DNA from: Distichodus sexfasciatus
Lineage: Eukaryota; Chordata; Actinopteri; Characiformes; Distichodontidae
DNA: 64,000 nt
Assembly: GCA_032718565.1 (NCBI GenBank)
Contig: JAVGVS010000107.1
Coordinates: 856,041 to 920,040 of the forward strand
Reading direction: 5' to 3'
Shown piece after piece: positions 35,839 to 48,188 of this stretch. Below the pieces are notes generated by a model. That model ran no database searches. It saw nothing but the letters and a program-made list of their open reading frames with translations, and was not told the origin of the DNA. Each line of letters begins with the position of its first letter. Within the stretch, counting starts at the first letter, position 1. Position numbers and translations under genes: made by a program.

Positions 35839-38800
35839 GTAACGAGAAACAGCTAACGAGCTGCTTTACATTTCCCCTTATTGAAACGCGATAACATGCA
35901 AACAGTTCTGGTTTTCGTTCCACAACTGGCCCTCGGGGGTTTTGAGTGGTTTTTGTGTTGCTGGTTGTGTTAGCGTGCTAGTTAGCCGGCGTGCTAAAAC
36001 GCTTAAACTTAACGTTATTCTCTGGCTAATGCCAACTCGTAGACGCAGTCAATCCGTGTAACGTTAAATTAGTTTTCTATTGAGATATTTCCCTACAGTG
36101 TGTTGTTGTGTGTATGAGGTAAGTTTGTAAATATCATCTTCCCTTGCATCTGTTTGGCCGCTCGGCCTTAGTGTAAAACTAGGGTGGTATGAGGTGTTTT
36201 TCAGATATATAAATGAAGTTAGTTTTGCATCCAGAACTGAAGTCAAACATAACACATTAGAGTCGTTTGCGTCAAGTTGGCGTTTAAGGCCTCTAATGTC
36301 CCGTATGGCTCAAACTGGATAGTTTGTTCGGATTTAGTTTGGAATTGCAACAAATTTGGACCAGAAGAAAAATGAATGGTAGGCAGAGGGAGGGATTAGC
36401 TAAAGGCGCCGAAATTAAAAGAGGAAAAACACTTAACAGTACCTTCAATTTTGAGAAGTTCTCAGCAGTAGGGCAGCCCAAGATTGAGAAAATCACACTA
36501 CAGACAGAAATGTTTTAAAACTTTAAAATAATGCATCATTCCAGAATGGGCTGAATCTGAATAGAAATGTTTTTAAAATAGAATATAATTGTAATACTGA
36601 CTGACAGTTGGAGTATTGATGAGCTCTCTAGGCGGTAGCAGTACAGTTGTGCTGAGTAAACTCAGGTGAGTAAAGTAAACTCAGCTACTTTATCAGTTGA
36701 TCTCTCTTATTTGTATTGACTCTAAACTTGACTCTAAGTTAGTTCATGCCTGTACTTTTATGTAGTTAACTCAGAGAGTATTAGGAGAAATCCTTCATAC
36801 TTTGGGCCAACAGAAATGTTAGGTTGAAGACAACTGAGGATCATCTTTAGCTTTATAACTCTTGTCCAAGTATCTGAGTGGAATATTCCATTAAAGTCTT
36901 GTCTAATATGAGTTCTAAAATACAGTTTTACATTTAACCATGTTCTGGCTTATATATTTTGCAGTACCTAAATATGTTCGGAGTTCAAGATTCTTCATTT
37001 GTCACATACAGTTATTTATAAAAGTATGACATCCAGTGAAATAGACCTGTACATTAGACCTGAGATTGTACAATAAAGTTTAACCAATAAGTTAAAGGGA
37101 CAGAGACAATGCTAACTCTAAAATAATAAGTTTTTGTACTGTGAACTTGAGTGCTCATATTTATCTTTGTTATTTATCCTGTAGCCCTAAAAGTCACTCC
37201 AAGTACCAAAGGATTCTTGGGGCAGGTCTGAATGAGTGAACATTTAGACTCTGACACTCTTGATTCCTATATCTAGTCTCTGTCCTTTCTGGGATCTCCT
37301 TTGAAATGTGTTCAACATGGCCAACATTGTCAGGTAGAAAGACAGACCTGCAGCTCGACACATTCTTCAAGCAGTGATTTGGCATTTCTTGTGTGTGAGT
37401 GTGGGTGTGTACTTTTCATCAGGGCATTGAAGGTTTATGGCCGTGGCGATTTGTACTGTAAGTTGCCAGGTGCGTCGGGCGTGTGCCTGCCTCTCCCACG
37501 TTTGACTCGTCCGACGTTTGGGTTTGGGCAATGGCATGCATACTATGCTTTAAGAGTAAATGTCAGCCTTGAACGATGTGAAGGGGTTGGTGGTTTTTCA
37601 CTTAATGCATGAACTTGCTGATTCGTGCTAATCCTTGTTTTGAGTCTGTTCTCCTTTCATTCTTGGGTCGTGCAATGTCACACATAGTTGGTGTCCAGTA
37701 TACACAAAGAGTCATGTCGGTAATGTTGTATGGTAGATCTGCAGGTTTTACATATTGATTTGTGCCTGCGTTTGAGGGTGCTGTTACAAACCCAACCTTT
37801 GCACCTATGCGGATATAGTAGATCATGATCTTCTCCATATTTACTTGTCTCTCTGCACATAGTTCATGTGCAAATGTTGTCACATAAAGGTTTTGAAATG
37901 AGGCTAAGATTTAAGACTAAGCCTAAGCGCTTAATTTTAACTACACCTGGTGCTGTCACTTGAATGCACTTCTACTAGAGATCGAACAGTATGGGTTTTT
38001 CTATAGCCGATGTCGATGTTTAGAAGTCAGGGTTAGCCCCTCGCTCATATATATATAGATTTTTTGCGGGGGGTGATAATTGGGCGTTTTCCCTCTATTT
38101 GCATGAAAAAATGTCACACTAATAATAACGGATACACAAAATTTATTGAACACTGACTTGAACCGAATTGCTGGTGGCAAACCCCATCAATCGAATTCCC
38201 TCTGCCGAGTCTAGCTGTTAAAGCTGTCGCAGACGTCATTGTGGAATCCATGACGGGCTGGAATTGAGACGGCACTCGGGCTGCAGTGCATATGCACAAC
38301 CTAATCCATTGTCATTTTTGCACACTGTATTATCTGAAGCCACCTGTCCGGCTCAGCAGGCTTCTATTCAGAGCGATGCTGCTCGCGATGAAACAGAAGA
38401 CAATACAGCACCTGCGCGCCACCACAACGGGGTTTATTTACCAGTCTGGTGTGGTTGTCGTGGATGTCGTTTCAGTCACGTTTAGTCTCCTCCAATTAAG
38501 TACCGTGCCTGCCTCCGAGGAGAAGAAGAGAGTAGCAGCTTGCTGTAAATGAAAATGGACTTTGCTCCACCATCACATAGTGCTTTTCATGTGATGGTGT
38601 TTAACTATTTAACTGTTTAACTATTTGAGAAGGAGTTGATTTTATTTACTGAGAAGAAGATTTAGCGCACAGTAGTGTTTCATCTTGAGGCTCAGGTTTG
38701 GATAGATTTGAAAAATGTTCAGATTTTGGTGATGTAAAAATATTGACCACTTACCTTTTAGCAAGATCACCACAATGCATGCATCACAATAATACAACCA

Positions 38801-41800
38801 ACAACGAAAAGTGACACATATTTTATATACGATATACAACATATATCACGAATGTGCGCTTGGTCAAATTAAGATTTATTTCTTGTGTAGCGTTGTGAAA
38901 AAAAAAAACTATAGGTCTTGTACAATATGCCCATAATATTAAGTATTGTCACATTCTTTATAAAAGCTAGTTGAATGAATGCAAACTCGTTTGTTAGGAG
39001 AAAAGCATTAGAAGATGAGGTTTGTGATTGTGTTTAATTTTGTCTAGGTGTGTTTAGTTAATACTGATTGTGATCTTTCTTCTGCTCCACTTTGTCTTCC
39101 GCCTGTATTCGGTGAACGCTACCTGCAGGTGATGTGCCAGGACATTGGGGGTGCCTCCTTCATCCTATGTCCACACTACAGATCAGTCATTTCAGTAGTC
39201 AAGTCTTGATAATAAGTCATCCATGGAAAATGTGTTGTAGCCATGCAGCGTTTAATAAAAGAACATAACACTAAACAGTCGTCTTGACTTATATGCCATC
39301 TGAACTGACCTACCTGTTTGTGTTGGCACGTTACCCCAACGCTTCCCCTTTCAAGCCCTTACAGAGGACGAGACAGCTTTCCTGGAATGGATGAGTCACA
39401 TGGTCAGAGTAGTCAGAAACCAATTAGACAAGGGCCTTTTGGCCCTGAAGTTTCCCCATGGGATTTAAAGTGTGTCCAAAACGAATGGCCTAGTTTTATC
39501 GCCGTAACAAATACACGTTTGCGTGCTGGAAGAAAGATCTGTTGTAACGCATGACGCGGGGCTGTACTTGCAGTGTGCCCTTTTATCTCATGATTCTAAC
39601 CAGAATGTTAATTCTGCTGTGCCTTTGGGCTTGTTAAGGGATTTATTCATGTTATTGCTGTTTTTTTTCGCTGTCTTACGGCACGTTAGATAATAAGTGT
39701 GGGCCTTTTGTGGTCTGTTGTGGTGTTAATTTCATAAAAGCGTTGAATGTGAGGCATTTGCTAAAGGTCACTTGTGTATCCCTTAAGAAAACTCTCAGAT
39801 AAGACTTATCTCATAGCAGTTGTGCACATGTTGTTAAGCAACATACCTAGAAGTTTCATTAGTTGACTTTCAAACATTTTATTGCGATTAATGTAACCAG
39901 TGCACTGTGTCTCCAGTTTATAGATGCTAAGGTTGGACTGTACTCATGTATGTAAGAGCTGGGACCTTGTGTTGTGTATGTTCAAGCAGTTTTGCTATAT
40001 TCAACGCTGAATATAAATTGTGGAAAGGAGAGTCTCATGGAAATGCCACTTATCTGTTTTACTCTTTAAATATTTTCTTTACAGTAGTTCAGTTCAACAC
40101 TGTTCTTCAACGACAATCATGATTTGTAACTAGACCTGCACTATACTCGAAAGCAAATGACATTGATATGTTTTTTATTTTTTGTGACTTGAATATATAG
40201 CTATAGCTCTATAGTTGGGGGGCAAATCATCCTCGTAGTATATACAAATAAAAAAATTTTTAAGTTGTTTTTGTCATGGAAAATGAGGACCAGACAAGTT
40301 GTCCTTTTGTATCAAACTCAAAATGTTGCATGACAATTGATTTAATTAGCCTTACATGACATTACACGTCAGTGACATTGATGTGAGTGTTGCATATGCT
40401 TACATAATCATAATGACAAATGTTTATTAATGTACTACTAATAATATAATTTTATACTATATTGTGAGACATGTTGTACAAAAGGCTATATCTTGCAGCT
40501 GCAATAGTGATATAAATTCTAAGTGATATAAATTTTAACAGACCCACGCCAGAGGGATTGTTGGTAGTAGAAAAACCAGTCACATATTAATATTAATGGA
40601 AAGTATGCCAAACTCTTGCATAGTACAATATGCATAACATTTGCCTTTGTTGAAATAAAGAACGACTGGTTAATATGTCAGGCCAAATGAACAGCAGCCT
40701 CACGATAGCTTGTTTGGCCAAACCATAACCCAGGGAGCTCGCCCTGCATGTAGGTGTCTGTGTTCTTTACATATGTTAACTTATCTGTGCATCAGCTGCA
40801 GACACACTGGCTATTCTGTGCCGGCTGGTGATTGAGTCCAAAGTTCATTTTTGTATCTGATGTGTTCTTGCATACCTGTCTGAGGGAGGAGACTCGCGCT
40901 GGCATCTCTGGATCTGTTCTGCTACGTGTAAATTTGCTTCAAGCCTGTTAGAAGAGTTGGAAGTAGGGCTGGGCGATATATCAAGTTTTTAAAATATATC
41001 GATATATTTTCATACAAGATATAGGATTACACAATATTGTTTATATCGATATAGTTTATTTTGCGGTAAAATTATACTAAGTCACGAGCGCAAATGTGAA
41101 ACTCGAGAGCACAAAATTAAGAGTCGAGTGCATGGCTGTGATAATATTGCGTGCAAACTATATTTTTCCTCCCTCGAAAGTCTTTTTTCCTCTCGATGTG
41201 TTAAATGGCCTTGCGTGCAAAGTAGATTACCGAAGATGACGGAGGAACAGCGGCAGGTAGGTTAAACGCAAGTTATAGTTTATCGACCTTATAATAATAA
41301 TTTAATAGTTAGGTCTTACACGTTTAATAAGCACGCAGTCAATGGCTCCCCTTGCCCACTTGTCTGTCCCCAAACTGCCAGAACCCGCCCCTTTCAATCC
41401 GCGCGCAAAAAAATCTCACTCGAGAAAAAAAAGCCGCTCATCGGTAATCTACTTTGCGCGCGAGGCCATTTAACACATCGAGAGAGAGAGAGATGTGTGA
41501 AAAAAGTCATTCGCGAGAGAAAAAATACAGCTTGCGCTCAATATTATCACAACCGCGCACTCGATTCTTCATTTTGTGCTCTCGAGTTTTACATTTGCAC
41601 TCGCGACGTTGAAATTTACGCCCGCGAATTTTTTGCGCAAGCCATTTTGCGCGCTCTAGTTTTGGCATTGATGTGATGTTATGAAAAAATAACATCACTG
41701 CTGTAAAGGAAAATAACAAATTAAATAAATTTCCCATCCCTTGCTGCCACTGGGGGGAAAAAAAATCCCTACCGTCCCTTGAACTCAACTTTTTTTTTTT

Positions 41801-42276
41801 TCTTAGGCCCTAGCTTGTTATTTATTTTCTCAATATTTGACTTATTTGAGAATTGCACAGGATACACTGACCAGGAGTTGAACAATTTTATTCAGTCAGT
41901 TTTGTTGTTTGTACAGGTTATTGTAAAAGAGGTAGCACTTTCACACTCGTTCTTTTTGCTCTGTATCTGTTATATTACATCTGTATCTGCCATTTACCAA
42001 AAGATATCGAGATATGATTTTTGGTCCATATCATCCAGCCCTAGTTGGAAGAATGTAACAAACCAGTAGATGTCATTCAAACCAGGTGTGGATCTCATAT
42101 CTAAAACCTTCTTAGTGAAAGAAAAAGGTTCCTTGATTAAAGAGTAAAGGTCTGCCCTCTTTACACAGTTTGACCATTCAGATCTAGGTCTGTTTTTGCT
42201 CTTTGGATGTTTTATATTGTGATGTCTTGCTGTATCTTCGTACATTAACCCTGAGCTCTCCATCTTGTGTGTGCAG
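35839..42276 (+). other. osbpl2: osbpl2 intron 1
   Basis: 6.4 kb between the non-coding exon and the start-codon exon. The main recognisable content is the hAT-type element at 40964-42043. A (TA)-rich spot and diverged repeats (around 37000-37090) are minor. No coding sequence. Confidence 0.65.
40964..42043. mobile_element. hAT-type element with perfect 8-bp target duplication and long internal inverted arms
   Basis: The ends are TAGGGCTGGGCGATAT and the complement of TAGGGCTGGATGATAT. GTTGGAAG is repeated exactly at 40956-40963 and 42044-42051. The 1,080-bp body carries two long inverted arms (about 41081-41240 and 41433-41608) that pair with few mismatches. No transposase frame is present, so it is non-autonomous. 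Confidence 0.88.
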
Positions 42277-42396
42277 GTGTAGGAATATTGCAAAGTGGAA
42301 CCATCAGTTGAGCGTGGGACCATGTTCTAGTAGCCAGTGTTTACTGCCCACTTTCTACAATGAACAATGAAGATGAGTTCTATGATGCCGTCACAG
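42277..42396 (+). CDS. osbpl2: osbpl2 exon 2: leader plus start codon (residues 1-12)
   Basis: The acceptor GTGCAG ends at 42276, the leader is 42277-42359, and the ATG is at 42360. Coding continues MNNEDEFYDAVT plus one base, then the donor GTAAGC at 42397. The start was chosen because this N-terminus matches ORP2 and carries the FFAT-like motif. Confidence 0.88.
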
Positions 42397-45300
42397 GTAA
42401 GCGAAGAAGAAATAATAATAATGACTAGAGGCATCCATCTACCCTGGTTCAGTGATCAACGTGGCCAAAGCATCGATCCAAGATTAAAACATTAAAACAT
42501 CAGACATTGTAAATATTGTAATGTCCCTTACCAAGCACTATTGGCTCAACTTTTATTAGCGATAACACAGACTACAGTGGGCTGTTGTTATGTGATTTGG
42601 AATGAATGGATGCTATTGTGTTGATATCGCCTCATTTCGATCACTGGCTCCTGAAATAAATCTAAACAAAATCGCATCATAGCAGACTATATCACCAAAC
42701 GTCTAATCATTGCTCATTGAATCGATATAATTATGATGAAAATGGGGATTTACTCCCTAGTAATGGCTTGGGATGTGCTGATCTGTACGACTCCTATAAC
42801 AGGGTCAGGTTTTGATCACATTTACAAGTTAATAAGTTAGAAAAACATTCACAAACTGAGAAGACTTAAGAAGAAATTTGTTCTTAAAACCCAAATGTGT
42901 AGTTTTCACAAAGATTCTAAAGAATCTACAACTGCTGAAGTGCGCTTAGGCTATTGTGTGCCTGTTTGTGCAAAACATTACCTTATTAGGTTTTCCTCAG
43001 TACCATAGTTTTATGGCATTATACTATGTAAATATCAGCTTTCTTAAGAACAAATGTGAAACAAAAGAAAATATTGGAGAATGAGCCCTAAGTCATGCTT
43101 ATTGCAGCCTTACTGACTTACAACCTTTTGATTAAACAAAGGTATTTGATTAATACTTTGTATCTGATACCCAAAGCTAGGTTTCTGTGTCAGTACTGGA
43201 CCTGAAAACGTTGAATCGGTGCCTCCTTTGTAATGGCAGGATTTCTCATTAACAAAAACAGATGGCACAAAGGCATAGTGGAGGCATGTTTTTATTACAG
43301 CTGATAACCAGCTTTTGATGATGGTAATTCAGGCTTTGATATGAATCATAATCACTTAAGCTGGAGTATTATGAGTGTTTTCGCTTGTCGGGCAGAATGG
43401 CACAGGTAGCGCAAATCTGATAAAGTTAGATCTTTGGTTTAATGAGTAGCTACTCCAACAGATATAGTTACTAGAGGTTTTCCTTAAAGTCTTACGTTTA
43501 TGATTGTTTATTAAAGCAAACAGACTTAGAAAACACACCTGAGGCGTTCGTGCTGTCAACGACTTGTCCCCCAGCACCAGACCTGTTACTCCTTTTGAGC
43601 CGGCACCATCAGTCTGTTTGTTTGCTGTGGCAAGCTGGCAGAGAAATGATGCCTGCACAGCTTAGTATCATCTTACCTTTCCCCTGCCCACGCCTTTAAT
43701 AATGCAGCGGCGGCAATCGCCCAACCCGACAGCACCCGTCATTGCCACATACTCTGAGATGAAACCAGATGAAAAGTTAGATGGATGAATAAATAAAAGG
43801 GCATGTCGGGCAGACGGAGCCATAGAAAGTTGGTGAGCTGGTTGTGAAGGTCAGGTGACGCTTGACAGCATAAGGTGAAAGAGACCCAGTAGGTAATACA
43901 GGGTTTCTAGTTGATAAATTACTCGATTTCTCCCCCCCGCCCCCTGCTGACATTTCTAATTTTCTGGGTATGGTCTTAAAGATTTAGGCTGGAGTCTTTG
44001 GTGGCTGGAGTTGCGTTGCCAAGATAAGTGTGATGCCAGCAGGATCCAATTAGGGCATTCTTTATTGGTAGCTAGGAGGAGGTTGACGTCTTTGACCGAT
44101 GTTCTAAGCGGGTTTAGCATTATCACTGGTGCTGCTTAGTGGGGTCGGCTTAAAAGGATGTGATTGAGTTCTGGTGTTTAGAGACTTTCTGAAGTAATCA
44201 ACCGTACTCTCTCCTCAACCAAGCCACAGAAATGTGCATCTCATATACGCTTGAGAGAACTCTCTGGATTATTAACAGCTTCTGAATTGTTACCGGCACA
44301 TGATTTGGCTACTGACGGACTTATTCTAGGGTCTTATTCTAAGCTATGATAATGAAAGTAACAATCTTTCACCAATATTTTAGTTGTTTCTTAAATACGT
44401 TCTTAGGATTGTTTAGACATTTAAATAGTATATTATACAACTGTTGAGGAAAACCCAGTAAGCTAATGTTTTGCACAGTACAGACAGGCATGCAGTAAAA
44501 TTAGCACAAAAGTGCTCTTCACTGTTTATAGATGTTCTTACCTAAAAACTAATCTCAAATAAGGAAGCACTGGTGAATGTCAGCCTTGGTGAAAACTGTT
44601 TAAGTAGATTTTGACATCAGATTCTTCTTGAGGACAATTGTTGACCCTTTACTACCCTTCGGAAAAAGAAGAACCTTTAAATCACTGGTCCAGTTGGTAG
44701 CATAAAGGTTAGGGTGTTCCACCTGTGATCGGAAGGTCACTGGTTCGAGTCCTGGACCAGTAAAGGTACTACTGAGGTACTACATGAGCAAGTTACTGAC
44801 AACTAGGGATGCGCTGATCCGATATGTGGATCGGATATCGATCCGATAACCACTGAGATAGCTGGATCGGGTATCGGTGGCATGGGGCCGATCCGTGAAT
44901 TATAGGTTTTTCTACGTTCTGCGTAATCGCGCGCACTCAGTTCGTTCGACATTGACGTTGATTAATGAAGATGAGCAGAACAACGCACTACCACCCTAAA
45001 AGCAAATTATACATGATTATACTGTGTCATTTACTTAACACCACCAGCTCTCGCTCACAATCTTCGCGTTCCTCGCTGTGTTTGTTAGCACGCGCGTTTC
45101 TCTCAGGAAAGTACGACATTCACTGAATCGTTCCAGTTCAGTCAAATCTTCCCCTTTATTACAGACCAGACTCATATTTTAGCTGATTAATAACAAAAAC
45201 CGCCAGCGTTCTACTCACAATACGGCCGCTTACTAAATGTTTTCATTGTTTATTCCAAGACGCGAGCTCGGCACGTTATTGTGTGGGACGCCATCATGCC

Positions 45301-48157
45301 AAACGAATCTCATGTGGAACGCCATCATGTCAAAAATGAGGCGTCAGAGATTATTGTATATCCAGACGGATTCCAAATGGATAAAGAAGTTATTTTTCTC
45401 TGTAGTGCTAAGCTATAGAATTTTTCTACATAATAAAAACCTCTACACAAACACTATAATAAGCCTAAAAACATAATGGATGAATGGTATAGACATTCAT
45501 TCATTCATCCATTATCTGAACCGCTTAATCCCAACGGGGGTCGTGGGGGCACCGGAGGCTATCTCGGGAACTTACGGGCCCAAGGACGGGAAACAACCCT
45601 GGGTAGGCGCCAACACACCACAGGGCATGGTATAGACAGTTGCCCCCAATTACCTTAGAGCTGTAAAGGTGGAAAAAAATAACTCATATCGGATCGGTAC
45701 TCGGGATCGGCCGATACCCAAAGGCCAAGTATCGGCATCGGTATCAGAACTGAAAAAGTTGGATCGGTGCATCCCTACCGACAACTGTCCAGTCCTCCTT
45801 CATGGATGAGTCAAATGCAGAGACAAATAATCACTTCCTTTCACTTTCACTCACTTTAGTGCTTATCAAAGTAAAAGGTTACTACAAACACAATTGCCTA
45901 CTACATTAATGCATATACAGTATGTTGTCATGCTTTTATCTTATAGTAATATTTCATAGGTGTGTGTTTGCCCGCAACATATTACTGGAGTAAAGACCAT
46001 TGAGGAGAAGGCAATAAAAATTCCCTGTTAATTTGTTTGTATTTTTCTATCATTACATGGAACAAGTGGAGACACGTTGTTAACTGGCAGCTGGCAATGT
46101 AAATTGGCAAACTAAAGCAAATCAGGTTTTTGGCTGCTGCTCTTGCTTGTTTGTTCACCGACTATGTTGTTTTTTGTGGAACACAGGAAATGTTTAGCAA
46201 CTTTTCTCTGTTTTTAAATAACAGTTTAGGTTTGTACCAGATCACATTTTAGGAAGTGTTCTTGCAAATATTAACTGTGTAAGTGTGACCCAGTGTTTGC
46301 ACACATTCCTTGGAAGAACTTTTGCACGGGCAGGCACGCATGTCAATCTCTGATCTCAATGTTGGTGACAGTGTGGGTGCAAGATAGCGATCAACAACAC
46401 GAGGACACGCCTTGAAGACGTTTCACCTCTCACTTCTAAAAACTCAACCTAGAAGCCCAGAAGTGAAGGACCTTTTAAAGATGTGCATCACATTTATGTC
46501 TGTTTTTAATCGGTTTCTTACAGGCTTGGATTCCGACGAGTCGTGTGAGGGCACTTCAGAGGCCAGTTTTAAAGATGCTGTAGTGGACCACGGCGCTCAG
46601 AATAATAATGGCAGCGTGCCGCAGGAGAACGGAATCAAGAAGCACAGGTACAGTCACATTCCTTTTTTTCCTGTCTCTCTCACTTCTTTGTCCTGCGGCT
46701 TATTATTTGGCCTATCAACCTCTGCAATCAGTGTATGAAGTGCTGTTTGTTTGTTATTGTGGTCTCTGAACATTGCCTTGTGGGAGCCGGGGCGTGTTTG
46801 TGTGTGTGTGTGTGTAGTAATACGGGTGTGATCTCTTCCTCTCAGGTCATCCCTTCCCGCTCCCATGTTCTCCAGACAAAACTTCAGCATATGGAGTATC
46901 TTAAAAAAATGCATCGGGCTGGTGAGAGCGGCACACAGATCTTATAGGCTCTAGATCAACTCCCTATTCGTGTTTAGCCTTTTTAGCTCATGACGACTTG
47001 GATCTGTGTGTGTGTGTTTGTTTTGGGTGAGAACAGGAGCTGTCCAAGATCACAATGCCCATCGTCTTCAACGAGCCTCTGAGTTTTCTGCAGAGAATCA
47101 CAGAGTACATGGAGCACACATACCTCATCCACAAGGCCTGCTCCCTGCCCGACTCTATAGAGAGGATGCAGGTGGGACTGAATGTACACACACACACACA
47201 CACACACACCCTTGTTCAACAAGTGTGAGTGGAATGTGCAGTATATGCTTGTAGGTGCAGAATTAACTAAACAGATGTTTGGTCTCCCCCTCTGGCTGGA
47301 AGTCATAAAAGAAAATCGTAGTGTTTAAATTCATGTGTGTACAGTACAGTATATACACACACACACATACACACACTCTTACTCCTTAGCCTAACCTTAG
47401 CCTCAGTAACTAAAAGTAATTTTTCCCGTCATGAGGATCTGCACCTCCAACACACACACGCACACACACACACATGCACCCTGAATATAGAAAATACTTT
47501 CTATTGACTCCCTCTCTTGCCTTCTCTCCCTCAGGCAGTGGCTGCCTTCGCCGTGTCCGCTGTGGCCTCTCAGTGGGACAGAACTGGAAAGCCATTCAAC
47601 CCTCTCCTTGGAGAGACCTATGAGCTCACACGGTAAACACAGAGCAACAAACACCACCTTCACTTGGCTTAACTGTAGAACAAACACCCAACATGATGTT
47701 ACTTCACAGGAGATTTGTATCAGTAATAAGATTACACATTGCATTGTTTTAGTGGAATCTGTTTTACAATTTGCTTTCAGTCAGAAGCTGAAACAGAATC
47801 CTCTGTTTATCCAGCTCCATTCCGAGCCTATAAAGCTGCCTATTCTGTGTTTTCTGTGAATCATCTTGTCTGGAACAGGTTCCTTAAGTGCATTTTTTTT
47901 GAGGTTTCCGGGGTGGATTGATGGCTTATATAGCTGTGATGCAATATCTATGTTCCTTCCACTTTTCATCTTTCTTTATCTCTCTCTTTCTCTCACTCTC
48001 TCTTCTTGCATTTTGGTCTTGATTCTTTCTAATTCTCTTTCTCTCCCTCTCTCCCTGTGCTTTTATGTCTCTCCTGTTCTCTCCCTCTCTGTCACACACT
48101 CACTCACTCTCTATTGCTCGTTCCTTCACTCGACCCCCTTGCTCTCACTCACTCACA

Positions 48158-48188
<31 letters not shown>

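Larger units (their letters stand above)
44686..45860 (+). mobile_element. tRNA-derived SINE (family A) split by a hAT-type insertion
   Basis: The left half (44686-44803) has the tRNA-like head, GGTTCGAGTCCTGG and ACTACTGAGGTACTACATGA. The right half resumes at 45778 with TCCTCCTTCATGGATGAGTC and AATGCAGAG. It is separated by the element at 44804-45777. Confidence 0.8.
42397..46523 (+). other. osbpl2: osbpl2 intron 2
   Basis: 4.1 kb. It contains a decayed hAT-type MITE (about 42580-42775) and the nested SINE/hAT/V-SINE cluster at 44686-45860. Nothing recognised elsewhere. Confidence 0.8.
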
